DNA of 64,000 nt from a virus: positions 37,536 to 101,535 of IMG/VR virus record IMGVR_UViG_3300042905_005483. One strand, given 5' to 3'. Positions within the stretch are counted from its first letter, which is position 1, and every line of letters begins with the position of its first letter. This document shows, piece by piece, positions 42,302 through 50,044 of this stretch. A program made the position numbers and the translations under genes. The notes beneath the pieces are model-generated. The model did not search any database. It was not told where the DNA came from and worked only from the letters and a program-made list of their open reading frames with translations.

Positions 42302-42622
42302 TCATTTTTGACTATTCGGATAGGTATTTTTTACCGGCGCGCCAGTCTGAAACTTTCCTGTCGGGAGTGGGGCGGCCGGATTTTCCATAGCCGCGGCCAG
42401 AGGAAAGCAACTGGGGCATTTCGACCACCCTTGCCCGTCGCCCGAACGGACGCGACCGGTGCCGTTGCATGTCTTGCAATCTGGATTTACAGGGCGGGTG
42501 TCGTCTTCTTCGGGTACGTCTGTCTGGAGCATGGCCGAATAGGCCGCCTCAGCCGAAACCTGCCCGACGTAATCAGGTGGGGCGACAGGGGCGCCGAAAA
42601 GCAAAGCGAAAAGCCAGTCCAT
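42302..42622 (-). CDS. Small protein with DnaJ-like zinc knuckle
   Basis: The first 15 residues are hydrophobic (MDWLFALLFGAPVAP), possibly a membrane anchor. Residues 49-73 carry C-x2-C-x-G-x-G ... C-x2-C (CKTCNGTGRV ... KCPSC), the zinc motif of DnaJ central domains and small rubredoxin-like knuckles. The rest is Pro/Ala-rich. GAGG precedes ATG. The motif suggests zinc binding and protein-protein contact. There is no J domain, so it is not a DnaJ. Confidence 0.6.
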   Translation of the reverse strand: MDWLFALLFGAPVAPPDYVGQVSAEAAYSAMLQTDVPEEDDTRPVNPDCKTCNGTGRVRSGDGQGWSKCPSCFPLAAAMENPAAPLPTGKFQTGAPVKNTYPNSQK

Positions 42623-42634
42623 GGTATTTCCTCA

Positions 42635-43669
42635 CTAGATATTGCCGAGCGCGCCAAAATGCTTCAGTTTCTTCGGCGGGAAACCGTTAACGCCAGAAAA
42701 CGCAATGGCTGTCCGGTTGCTAATGTCCGACCACCTCGCCCAGAACGAGCCCACAGGAATACTGAACCGCGTGCCGCGAATCTTCCGCGGGCCGTTATTC
42801 CAATCACCCCAGCTGTTTTGAACTAATACGAGCGGCCCGCCGTAAATTTTCTTGGTGTCGTCACGGTCGTCGACGCCGAGATAGGCGAGCGCGTGCGCCC
42901 AACCACGCGGTGTTCTCTTTGATACGCCGTTTTCATCGCGCTCTTCCGAGAACGACTCGCCGCCGCATGACGAAATGCAGTAACCGTTTGTTAATAGGTC
43001 GCGCACTTCCTCAAAGCTACTGGCTTCGGTCGCGGTGCGGATAAGGTGCTCCCGCCCAATTTTAAGCCACGCTTCAGGCGGTGTTCTTGACCCGTACAAG
43101 CCGGCATTGCGCGAACTGTATGTGGTGAAGTCGACGTCGATCTCGTCGTATTTCTTACGCAGCCACAAGCCGCTTTCTTTTAACACGACATTAGCCGCGG
43201 CCTGACAGCTCCAGCCGTCGCCCCCATGGCGGCGCCAATTGTAAATGGCTTCTGTGCTGAGCACGCCATTTACGCGCGCAGCTTCGCTTACTTCAGGCGC
43301 GCCTTCAAGCTTTCCGGTTACGTCGTCAGGAATGCCGCTGTTGATCTCGCAGCACATGGTGCCGAGGCCCGCATTGCGCGTCGACCAACTTACGCAGTCA
43401 CCACGGCCTTGAGCACCGCCGGGAAGAGAGTCTGGATAGAGTTCAAGAATCTCCAGCACGGGCAAACTTAATTTGCCCGCGCCAGATTCTTGCAAACCGT
43501 ACTGCGTGCAAGCGTCGGCCCCATTTGGGGTACCGCCCGACGACTTAATGTAGTCGCGCAGGGCGGTACCCGCTTCTGGGTCAGCGTAGGCGCCGACAAA
43601 ACCAGTCTCATAGGCTTTTACAACGTCAAAGACGCTGGAAAACATTACTTCGCGGTCATTTGCAGCCAT
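42635..43669 (-). CDS. Papain-like cysteine protease (C1 fold), 344 aa
   Basis: The papain catalytic layout is visible: GRGDCVSWSTRN with Cys92, GWAHALAYLGVDD with His259, and VLVQNSWGDWNNG with Asn285 in the classical NSWG context. An oxyanion Gln is not obvious. The N-terminal 90 residues could be a propeptide or adaptor. There is no signal peptide. Phages rarely encode C1 peptidases. A virion or host-protein-processing role is possible. AGGTG is upstream. Family assignment is from the triad order and NSWG motif. Confidence 0.7.
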   Translation of the reverse strand: MAANDREVMFSSVFDVVKAYETGFVGAYADPEAGTALRDYIKSSGGTPNGADACTQYGLQESGAGKLSLPVLEILELYPDSLPGGAQGRGDCVSWSTRNAGLGTMCCEINSGIPDDVTGKLEGAPEVSEAARVNGVLSTEAIYNWRRHGGDGWSCQAAANVVLKESGLWLRKKYDEIDVDFTTYSSRNAGLYGSRTPPEAWLKIGREHLIRTATEASSFEEVRDLLTNGYCISSCGGESFSEERDENGVSKRTPRGWAHALAYLGVDDRDDTKKIYGGPLVLVQNSWGDWNNGPRKIRGTRFSIPVGSFWARWSDISNRTAIAFSGVNGFPPKKLKHFGALGNI

Positions 43670-43690
43670 AAAACACCTATGAGAAAATTA

Positions 43691-44224
43691 TCAGCTGTTC
43701 TCTTCGCTGTCAGGCGTTACTTCCGGCGTTACTTCCGGCTCAACAACTTCGGGCGCGTCGGGGGTGACGAACGTTTCGCCAACAACCGTGACGCTGAGTC
43801 CGCCCGGAACTGCAGGGGGAACAACGTCTAGCGCTTGAAAGCTAACGGTAGCCGGTTCAGACCGATTACCGCTGTCGTCAACGTCGACGAGCGATACAAC
43901 AACATTCGAATCTTGCGGCGCGCTTACTTGGCCGAGATTCACTTCATACGCCGGAAAAACTACAGGATCACGATACACGCCATCAACAACCACAGTCATT
44001 TCGCGGCTTACGACGTCATTCGCGGCCGGAGCAGCGACGGTGATTTCATAGGTCATGGTATCAGCCATAGCTTCATCATCCCTTTCTATCTGTCGAACAG
44101 ATAAACCCTGTGGTGACGAAATCACCACACTCTTCGCACGCGCCAGCGCCGCAACCGATTTGATTACGACTAACAACCAGAGCGCGCCTAACAAACTAAT
44201 CGCTACTAGTTCTATAAAAGTCAT
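43691..44224 (-). CDS. Membrane-anchored protein with fibronectin-like domain
   Basis: Residues 3-28 form a single transmembrane segment (ELVAISLLGALWLLVVIKSV). After a linker, residues 55-145 read as an Ig/fibronectin-like beta-sandwich (YEITVAAPAAND; VVVSLVDVDDSGNRSEPATV). The tail is Pro/Glu/Val repeats (EVVEPEVTPEVTPDSEE). It overlaps the upstream stop as ATGA. A second start with an AAGGG site occurs at the beginning of the beta domain (MADTMTYEI), so a soluble form could also be made. Function unknown. Confidence 0.5.
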   Translation of the reverse strand: MTFIELVAISLLGALWLLVVIKSVAALARAKSVVISSPQGLSVRQIERDDEAMADTMTYEITVAAPAANDVVSREMTVVVDGVYRDPVVFPAYEVNLGQVSAPQDSNVVVSLVDVDDSGNRSEPATVSFQALDVVPPAVPGGLSVTVVGETFVTPDAPEVVEPEVTPEVTPDSEENS

Positions 44225-44670
44225 TTTGTTTGCGCGGATACTATTACGGTTTCGCAGGCTTTTACAAGATTGGACACGATTTGCGGTGTGGCGGCGACGA
44301 CATCGTCAGTGCCAACAACCTTTTTGAATACGTTGTCGATTGCCACGTCTAGTCCGGGATACTTGCCGACTTCGCTAATAGCCAGCTGCAACGTGTTAGC
44401 ATGCAGTTCGGCCAGCTTTTCGGTGTTCGATACGCGCACGCCTTTGTCTCGCATCAGCACGGTGCGAAGGCCGCTGTATACGCCGACAATCCGCGCACGG
44501 TCTGTCGCCGGTGCTTTGCGCAGCAGCGAAACAATTACGTCGTCCGGAAACGCAGTGATGACGTCTTCAGGCTGCACAACGGCTGGCCGTGTCGGGAGTG
44601 AGACCCCATTCGGAAATGCGAATGAAAACAGGACTAAGCTGACCGCGAGTAACGCTACTAGTTTTTTCAT
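44221..44670 (-). CDS. Secreted or periplasmic small protein, 149 aa
   Basis: ATG 44670 begins a textbook signal peptide (MKKLVALLAVSLVLFSFAFP). A TTG start eight codons earlier is less likely. The mature part is helical (AFPDDVIVSLLRKAPATDRA; KLAELHANTLQLAISEVG). It ends in VIVSAQTK, and the small protein at 49291..49464 ends in VVVSAQTK, with similar DNA over about 28 bases. No catalytic motif is seen. It lies in a cluster of membrane and secreted small proteins that may serve lysis or envelope alteration. Confidence 0.6.
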   Translation of the reverse strand: MKKLVALLAVSLVLFSFAFPNGVSLPTRPAVVQPEDVITAFPDDVIVSLLRKAPATDRARIVGVYSGLRTVLMRDKGVRVSNTEKLAELHANTLQLAISEVGKYPGLDVAIDNVFKKVVGTDDVVAATPQIVSNLVKACETVIVSAQTK

Positions 44671-44690
44671 GGCTGTAATTCCGAAAAGGC

Positions 44691-44966
44691 TCAACCAGCC
44701 GTTTTTGCCGGCTGCGATTGTTCAACAATGACACGCAGAAGATTCGTGCACGCTTCGACGCCTTCTGGACAACCTTCGGCGGCGAGCTTGTCACGCAGCT
44801 CGGTGACCGAGATAAGCTCGCTCACAATCGTCACGGCAATCGACGGCTTCACGCCCATGCCGGCCCGACCGACCAGTTTCTTTACCAGCACAAGTAATTC
44901 ATTTCGGTACGCGGCGGCAACTGCAACGAGCGCGACACCGAGCGAGATTAGTTGAAAATTTGTCAT
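44691..44966 (-). CDS. Small membrane protein, 91 aa
   Basis: There is one N-terminal transmembrane segment (FQLISLGVALVAVAAAY), then a basic stretch and a soluble helical part (AVTIVSELISVTELRDKLA) with two cysteines and a polar tail. GGGAG precedes ATG. It resembles N-in anchor proteins seen in phage lysis or superinfection modules, but no family is recognised. Confidence 0.55.
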   Translation of the reverse strand: MTNFQLISLGVALVAVAAAYRNELLVLVKKLVGRAGMGVKPSIAVTIVSELISVTELRDKLAAEGCPEGVEACTNLLRVIVEQSQPAKTAG

Positions 44967-45007
44967 GTGTAGCTCCCTTAAATAGGCAATAGGTCAATAT
45001 ACCATGT

Positions 45008-45826
45008 TCACGTTTGGGGTATCAACAGATAAGGGCGGCCATTAATTGTAATAGTGCCGTTCACTTCTATAACAGCGTCTTTTATCGCGCTATAGGGCGC
45101 CTTCCGCGAACCATATAATTTAACAATTTCTTCGACGTCTCCGGCTTGCGGCGCGGTGACGTTCGGGTCGTAATACGGCGCCATGAGGTTGCCCCAACTT
45201 AAATGCGGTAAACCAAGCGCGTGACCGAGTTCATGACAAATAACCGCGATTGCCATGTTAAACGACCAATCTTCTGCTTCGTCGAACATTTGGTCGAGCT
45301 GAATGGTCTCGTGCACACCGCACGGCAGTTCACTCCACGCTAATGTGCCGCCAGAACCGTCTAGTTGGTGTTTCTTACCGCTGCCTGAACGCGCATAAAT
45401 GTTAGCTTTGTTGGGGGCGTCTACGCGGGTAGGCTCAAGGTCGCATACGGCAGCCCACTGAGAAAAAGCGATGTCATACGCCTGCGCAATCTGCTCGTTG
45501 GATAAACCCGGAAGCGCGATGTCGTGATGGTACGTGATTTTCTTCATCGGCCATTTGCACACGCTGCTCGGGTCCGTCAGATTAAAGTCTGGAAGGCCGC
45601 AGCGGCGTTTCTTGATGCGGTGCGCCGTAACCTCATTCACGCAACCGCACTCATTAATGCCGTTAAATTTCTGGTACGCGCACACGGCGTCTTTTAAAGC
45701 TTTGCCGCGGATGCTTTTCACTTGCGCCCACGTCTTGCCGCCGAAATAGCCGTAGTCGTACAAAAATTTCAATACTTCATTTGTCGGCAGTACGTCTTTC
45801 GTACGGCCTGTTGTTTTTTTCGCCAT
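45008..45826 (-). CDS. Matrixin metalloprotease with cysteine switch
   Basis: ATG 45826 (MAKKTTGRTK) has AGGTG upstream. Residues 10-70 resemble a peptidoglycan-binding-type helical prodomain (LKFLYDYGYFGG...LKDAVCAYQKFNG). RRCGLPDF (74-81) is nearly identical to the PRCGxPD cysteine switch of matrix metalloproteases, whose Cys blocks the catalytic zinc until removed. The catalytic domain has HELGHALGLPH (His198, Glu199, His202, His208) and a Met-turn (LMAP, Met215). The fold is M10 matrixin with its prodomain. A C-terminal beta tail (EVNGTITINGRPYLLI) may anchor it. The substrate is unknown; virion processing or host surface are options. Confidence 0.85.
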   Translation of the reverse strand: MAKKTTGRTKDVLPTNEVLKFLYDYGYFGGKTWAQVKSIRGKALKDAVCAYQKFNGINECGCVNEVTAHRIKKRRCGLPDFNLTDPSSVCKWPMKKITYHHDIALPGLSNEQIAQAYDIAFSQWAAVCDLEPTRVDAPNKANIYARSGSGKKHQLDGSGGTLAWSELPCGVHETIQLDQMFDEAEDWSFNMAIAVICHELGHALGLPHLSWGNLMAPYYDPNVTAPQAGDVEEIVKLYGSRKAPYSAIKDAVIEVNGTITINGRPYLLIPQT

Positions 45827-45833
45827 GTGGCAC

Positions 45834-46256
45834 CTATACGGTTTTGGCGACCGCAACAAACTCTTGCGCTGTTTCTGCGGTCATTTTGTTAGATATTGTT
45901 CGCAACGCGCCGAGTAAAGGATTAGGCGCCGTTGCAGAGATATTTCGATTGCGGCAGTATTCAACCCACGCCTTATCCACCCGGCGGCGTAATACAATCG
46001 TCCGGCGCAGCGGCAATTTGTCGAGCCCGGTTAACGCCGCCACAATAACGTCGTCCGTCTGCTTGTTGCGCTCTTGGCAGAATCGGACGACTTGAATAAT
46101 TACCGAAATCAACATCAGAATTAAAAACGGATCAATGCCGATGTTGTTTTCACCCATTTCATCGGCAATCGATTTTTCTAATTCGTTTACGACAGCGGAC
46201 AAAGCCGGAGAGCTGTTAATTGCCTGCTCCAGTTTGTCCATGTCAATTGATTTCAT
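45834..46256 (-). CDS. Small membrane protein, 140 aa
   Basis: The N-terminal 40 residues are acidic and helical. One transmembrane segment follows (IDPFLILMLISVIIQVVRF), then a basic helical domain (LPLRRTIVLRRRVDKAWVEY). It is translationally coupled (ATGA) to the gene upstream, which is also a membrane protein. The two probably work together. The family is unknown to me. Confidence 0.55.
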   Translation of the reverse strand: MKSIDMDKLEQAINSSPALSAVVNELEKSIADEMGENNIGIDPFLILMLISVIIQVVRFCQERNKQTDDVIVAALTGLDKLPLRRTIVLRRRVDKAWVEYCRNRNISATAPNPLLGALRTISNKMTAETAQEFVAVAKTV

Positions 46257-46621
46257 TTTTGTGTGCTCGCTAAACGCATGCGCTCTACTGTGACCGCTTC
46301 AATCATCCGGTAACGAGATGCCAGCATTTGAGACCGCAGCTGCTGCCGACCAGAAAGATACTTCCACACAAGCAGTGCGTTCACAACCACAACTTCGGTG
46401 GCGGTAATGATGCCAGTCAAAGACTTGCTGAGTTCTTGCACGTCAGACGCGTTTACAAAACCGAGCAATACGCCGACGGTCAGTACGTTCGTCACTACGG
46501 CAACAGCCATAGTCCAGAATTCGGGTGTTAACCACTTCTCGACAAGGTACTTCTCGTCTACGCCCATCGCGGCGTTCATTTCACGAAATTCAGCGACGAC
46601 TGGCAGTTCTTTTGATTCCAT
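46253..46621 (-). CDS. Two-span membrane protein (holin-like topology)
   Basis: Segments 33-55 (FWTMAVAVVTNVLTVGVLLG) and 68-90 (LTGIITATEVVVVNALLVW) are hydrophobic. An acidic N-terminus and a basic C-terminus (RYRMIEAVTVERMRLAS) flank them. Size and topology fit a class II holin, but another holin-like gene is at 49430. AGGAAA precedes ATG. Lysis function is inferred only. Confidence 0.5.
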   Translation of the reverse strand: MESKELPVVAEFREMNAAMGVDEKYLVEKWLTPEFWTMAVAVVTNVLTVGVLLGFVNASDVQELSKSLTGIITATEVVVVNALLVWKYLSGRQQLRSQMLASRYRMIEAVTVERMRLASTQK

Positions 46622-46645
46622 GATAAATTTCCTGTGTTGTTTATT

Positions 46646-47629
46646 TTAACGCATGCCGAACATAGATGGAACGATGGCGCGCATCATTCCGCCCCACATG
46701 CCCATGTCTTGCAGTTTTTGCTGTCCGGCGGGAGTTAACCCCGCCAGCGCCGATAAAGCTTTGCCTGCTACCGTGGCCGTGGCTAAACCAACACCAGCGG
46801 ATGCAATACCGCGCACAACGTCGACAGGCCGAATAATCGGTGAATTCATGCCGGTGCTTAGCCCCGACATTAACCCGGTTGTCGCGGCCGCGTAGGCCGG
46901 TGGGGTGGAAAATGGCGTGCCCCGCTGAAAACCCATGTTTACGTCGCGCCACGCGGCATTGTTAAATTGTGGCACAGAAATAGAAGGCTGATACATAGCG
47001 TTATCCAACCCGCTATTTGTCATGAACGCTTTTTTGATTACGTCGGGCGGTTCGGGGTAATCCGGCATCGAGTCGTTACGGGTCAGTAGACCGTCAACAA
47101 AACTTTGCCCTGTGTGCTCAGCGTTTGCGTAAGCGTTGTTCAAGCCGAGCAATGCGCCAGCGCCGACGCCAGTTAAACCAAGAGTGCGCCGAATCTTACC
47201 GCGGCGTAAATAGCGTTCTGGAAACAGCTGCTCCATCAGTGTGCCTGCGCCATAGCCAAGTCCGCCGGCTAGTAAACCAGCGACGATAGCGTTTGACAGG
47301 GGCCGAGGGCCACCTAGAGCTTTGTGCGCAAAATCAAACACGGGCCCGACAACCGGAAGCGCTGCGCGTTTAATTAATATCTCCGCGGTCAAGTCAGGCT
47401 GCCGAGACATTGGCACAAACTCAAACGCGTACTTGTCGAACTTCAGCGGCGTGTTTGTTTCTATGCTGTAAATACGAATGCGGTCGCTGCCGGGTTGCCA
47501 TGTCACGATCTCACCCGGAAACTGGAAACGCTCTTTCGCTTGCTCTAGATAAGCGTTCTTCGCCGCAAGCGCGTGCGGGAGCGTTTGCGTCACAATATCC
47601 GGTACGTTTTTCCACGAAATGAGCGTCAT
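46646..47629 (-). CDS. Glycine-rich, membrane-segment virion-type protein, 327 aa
   Basis: The N-terminal 75 residues form a soluble mixed domain (GEIVTWQPGSDRIRIYSIET). Gly/Ala-rich hydrophobic stretches follow (NAIVAGLLAGGLGYGAGTLM; LTGVGAGALLGLNNAYA; GIASAGVGLATATVAGKAL). The C-terminus is Gly/Met-rich. It overlaps the next gene as ATGA. It resembles the glycine-zipper proteins at the right end of the window. Roles in genome ejection are possible. No family is recognised. Confidence 0.55.
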   Translation of the reverse strand: MTLISWKNVPDIVTQTLPHALAAKNAYLEQAKERFQFPGEIVTWQPGSDRIRIYSIETNTPLKFDKYAFEFVPMSRQPDLTAEILIKRAALPVVGPVFDFAHKALGGPRPLSNAIVAGLLAGGLGYGAGTLMEQLFPERYLRRGKIRRTLGLTGVGAGALLGLNNAYANAEHTGQSFVDGLLTRNDSMPDYPEPPDVIKKAFMTNSGLDNAMYQPSISVPQFNNAAWRDVNMGFQRGTPFSTPPAYAAATTGLMSGLSTGMNSPIIRPVDVVRGIASAGVGLATATVAGKALSALAGLTPAGQQKLQDMGMWGGMMRAIVPSMFGMR

Positions 47630-47895
47630 GTAGCGATAGCCTTAAACAAACGCCAAAAAAATCCGCCGAGTACAGCCACCCACGCCACAATCCCACTGAT
47701 AGATAAAAAAACAATCATCGGTACTGTTACGAGCATCGAATACCACTTTGTTTTGTCGATTTTCTGCCGCCAGAGCAGCCACATCAAATGCAACGCGTTC
47801 GGCGGCTTGTTCGGTATTTCAGGAAGCGCCGGAATATCGGTTGGCGTCTTTTTAGTGAGGTCGGTCCATAACTTTTTGAGATTGCTGCCTAACAT
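47626..47895 (-). CDS. Small membrane protein, 89 aa
   Basis: ATG 47895 has GGAGG six bases upstream and overlaps the preceding stop (TGATG). The N-terminal half is Pro/Lys-rich (KTPTDIPALPEIPNKPPN). The second half has a hydrophobic segment (YSMLVTVPMIVFLSISGIVA) and a second short one (WVAVLGGFFWRLF). It may be a holin accessory or an envelope protein. Function unknown. Confidence 0.55.
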   Translation of the reverse strand: MLGSNLKKLWTDLTKKTPTDIPALPEIPNKPPNALHLMWLLWRQKIDKTKWYSMLVTVPMIVFLSISGIVAWVAVLGGFFWRLFKAIAT

Positions 47896-49280
47896 CACGC
47901 ACCTCCAGCGCCAAGAATGTCGTTACCGTGTCGCGAAATCACGCGGTCGAGCATGGGCATCTGCTGGTCGCGGTTGTGGAACGCATCAAGCGCCCGCTGC
48001 TGGCGATACATCGGATCAAGATGCGCCCGGTACATCTCGGCGTTCTGCCTCGTGCGCAGAATAAAGTCTCCGCGGTTCTTGACCTCTAGCAACTGATTCT
48101 GGATGTTTTTAAACAGCGGCAAGTTGTGATCGTACGTAATCGGAATGCGCCGGTTAAACTGATTGAGCATCTCCTGAACGTACACGCTGCGATAAGGCGA
48201 GTTGGTGTTGAAGTAAGCGGCTTTTACTCTCGGATCAATGCTGCGCGGGTCGGCGTGCAGGCGGAAGTTCGTAGGTTTATGTGTCACACCCTTGAACTTG
48301 GGCTTATTGTCGTCGATCACCCAGTCTTGCGGAGACTGTGACATCAATTGCCGCAAAATGCGCGCCTTGTGCTCGTAGCGCTTGTTATCAGAGTGCTCTT
48401 TGGCCTCGCGCAGCATTTTCAACACGGGGCTGGCCGCTTTTTCGATCTTCTTTACTTTTTCGTAGTAGGTGGGGTCTTCGAGCAAATGATCTTTGGCAAT
48501 TTCTTTGGCGATTTGGTCATTTGTGACGTGTTCGTGTTCATGTTTAGCTCCTTCAGCTAAGGCAGACGAAGAAAAATCCCGATCGGGTAAATTGTCGGCT
48601 TTTCCGCCCGGTAAAAGGTCGTTTTGTCCCGAGCGGGCAACTTTTTGTCCCGAACGGGAAAGTTCTGCGGCTTTTAGCTCGCCGCGGCCTTGGGCTGTGT
48701 CAAATTTGCTGACAGTGTTGTTGCCCATCACGTGCTTGCGCCGAGCGGCAATAGTGATGTGGAACGGGTGGTTTCCTTTCGGTAGCGGGGTCAGGCCGTA
48801 GCTTTTGCGCAAAGCCGCGAGGGTCGGGCTGGCTACCTGCACAACCCAGACTTTGCTGACGCCTTCGATGCTGGTAACGGGAATCTCTTTCACTGGGCCG
48901 AGGCCGTAGTAAAACATGTGCCCGCGCTCGTTAATCTTGTCGGCGCCGATTGACTGCACCTCGTCGGCAGTCATTACGGAAATATGGGCGTTCAGGACGC
49001 CCGCGTCGACATTGGGCACGTTCATGGTGCCGGCAAGCGGAAGTTCAGCGCCCGGCGCAACAAGGGCGTCGTACACGCCACGCACAAAGGCGTTCGGGAC
49101 AGAAAGAAGCAGCCACCCGCTTTTGGCTAAATACAGGCGGCCGGCGAGCGGGTGATTGACGCTCGCTTGCTTATCAGAACGGCTCAGCCAGCCTAGCGCA
49201 TTACCCTGCGCATACGCGGCGCATTTCTTTAGGCTGGTCGGCTCCCAGCCCGACGGGTCAAGTACGGAGAGGCCGTCCAT
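47895..49280 (-). CDS. 2H phosphoesterase-like / DUF5661-like fusion protein
   Basis: ATG 49280 (MDGLSVLDPS) follows the previous stop by ten bases. Two H-x-[ST] motifs characteristic of 2H phosphoesterases are visible: AHISVM (His99) and FHITIA (His174), with KVWVVQV strands between. This fold cleaves 2',3'-cyclic or cyclic oligonucleotide bonds; phage Acb1 (T4 57B) uses it against CBASS signals. Residues 228-280 (KADNLPDRDF...IAKEIAKDHLLEDPTYYEKV) match the DUF5661 pattern. A tandem ARSGQ/SRSGQ linker precedes it. The rest is helical. An anti-CBASS or RNA-repair role is inferred; the motifs are directly seen. Confidence 0.65.
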   Translation of the reverse strand: MDGLSVLDPSGWEPTSLKKCAAYAQGNALGWLSRSDKQASVNHPLAGRLYLAKSGWLLLSVPNAFVRGVYDALVAPGAELPLAGTMNVPNVDAGVLNAHISVMTADEVQSIGADKINERGHMFYYGLGPVKEIPVTSIEGVSKVWVVQVASPTLAALRKSYGLTPLPKGNHPFHITIAARRKHVMGNNTVSKFDTAQGRGELKAAELSRSGQKVARSGQNDLLPGGKADNLPDRDFSSSALAEGAKHEHEHVTNDQIAKEIAKDHLLEDPTYYEKVKKIEKAASPVLKMLREAKEHSDNKRYEHKARILRQLMSQSPQDWVIDDNKPKFKGVTHKPTNFRLHADPRSIDPRVKAAYFNTNSPYRSVYVQEMLNQFNRRIPITYDHNLPLFKNIQNQLLEVKNRGDFILRTRQNAEMYRAHLDPMYRQQRALDAFHNRDQQMPMLDRVISRHGNDILGAGGA

Positions 49281-49290
49281 GGCGGCACCA

Positions 49291-49464
49291 CTACTTTGTC
49301 TGAGCGGATACAACTACCGTGTTCGTGGCGCGTGTATCGGCGTGACTGGAATTGGCCGAAGCAGCCGCCGCCAAAAAAAGGAGCCCCGCGCAAATTGCCG
49401 CGAAGACCCAAGACAAAAGACTTAGTTGATTACGGTAATGTTGGGGTATCGCGATCGCTTTCAT
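49291..49464 (-). CDS. Small signal-anchored protein, 57 aa
   Basis: ATG 49464 has GGGAG four bases upstream; an ATG ten codons earlier lacks one. After a short polar N-terminus, a hydrophobic stretch follows (LSLLSWVFAAICAGLLFLAA) that could be a signal peptide with cleavage after ASA. The remaining residues end in VVVSAQTK, shared with the 44221 gene. It overlaps the holin-like gene by 35 bases, a nesting typical of lysis genes such as spanin pairs. No lipobox cysteine is seen. Confidence 0.5.
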   Translation of the reverse strand: MKAIAIPQHYRNQLSLLSWVFAAICAGLLFLAAAASANSSHADTRATNTVVVSAQTK

Positions 49465-49786
49465 GCTGCTCCCTTTCGTGGGTAATGGTAACACGAATGC
49501 CGGCGCCGGACAGTAACGAGATTAAAATGTCTGTTAGTGTTCCGCCACCCATCCCGGCTACAACACAGATGCCAATCAGGCCCGAAATGTTTTCTGCTTT
49601 TCTGTAGTTTTGATACCAAAGCAGCGAAATCGCTAAACCCATAAAACCGGCGTTTAGCATCGCGCTGATGATAGATAGTTTAGACAGTTTCCGGGCAAAG
49701 CGCAAAAGCGTTGCCAGCCCGGCAAAAGCCGAAACACCAAAGGCGCTAAAAAAGACCGCCAACGGCTCTGTTATTTCATTTAACAT
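49430..49786 (-). CDS. Holin-like membrane protein, 118 aa
   Basis: Three hydrophobic segments are evident: AVFFSAFGVSAFAGLATLL, ISAMLNAGFMGLAISLLWY and ISGLIGICVVAGMGGGTLTD. The C-terminus is charged and short (REQHESDRDTPT). Size, topology and overlap with a small signal-anchored gene point to a class I or phage-type holin that permeabilises the inner membrane. No strong ribosome site is visible. An endolysin is not adjacent. A similar topology is seen in many phage holins, but sequence identity cannot be checked. Confidence 0.55.
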   Translation of the reverse strand: MLNEITEPLAVFFSAFGVSAFAGLATLLRFARKLSKLSIISAMLNAGFMGLAISLLWYQNYRKAENISGLIGICVVAGMGGGTLTDILISLLSGAGIRVTITHEREQHESDRDTPTLP

Positions 49787-49985
49787 CGTTTAAACCGTTG
49801 GCGGGTAAAGATTTGTGTGCGTCGAGAATTCTCGCGATCCCCTTCCGCGAGTCCGTATCTCGATTAAAAATCGAGACTTTACGGCGACTTTCGAAGACAA
49901 AAAATTGTCTCGTGCGGCATTCGCCGTGCCTCCAATCGTGTTCTCGGCTAGTACCTGACCACGACACCAGCTGCAAAATAGACAT
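49787..49985 (-). other. Hairpin-rich stretch upstream of holin-like gene; doubtful ORF
   Basis: No confident gene. A 69-codon minus-strand frame (49776..49985) exists but has no ribosome site and an Arg-rich, unstructured product. The DNA holds three perfect hairpins in about 90 bases: GACAA/TTGTC around 49905, CTCGATT/AATCGAG around 49865, and the palindrome CGAGAATTCTCG around 49840. A leader RNA controlling the lysis genes is possible. Confidence 0.35.
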
Positions 49986-50044
49986 CCCTGTCGTTCTACA
50001 GCCCTAACCAGTTGACCGCCACAACTAATTCTCGACGCACACGT

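Noticed and set aside
49776-49985. 69-codon minus-strand frame upstream of the holin-like gene
   Set aside because: Lacks a ribosome site, and the DNA is better explained by a set of hairpins. Kept only as a doubtful ORF in the region note.
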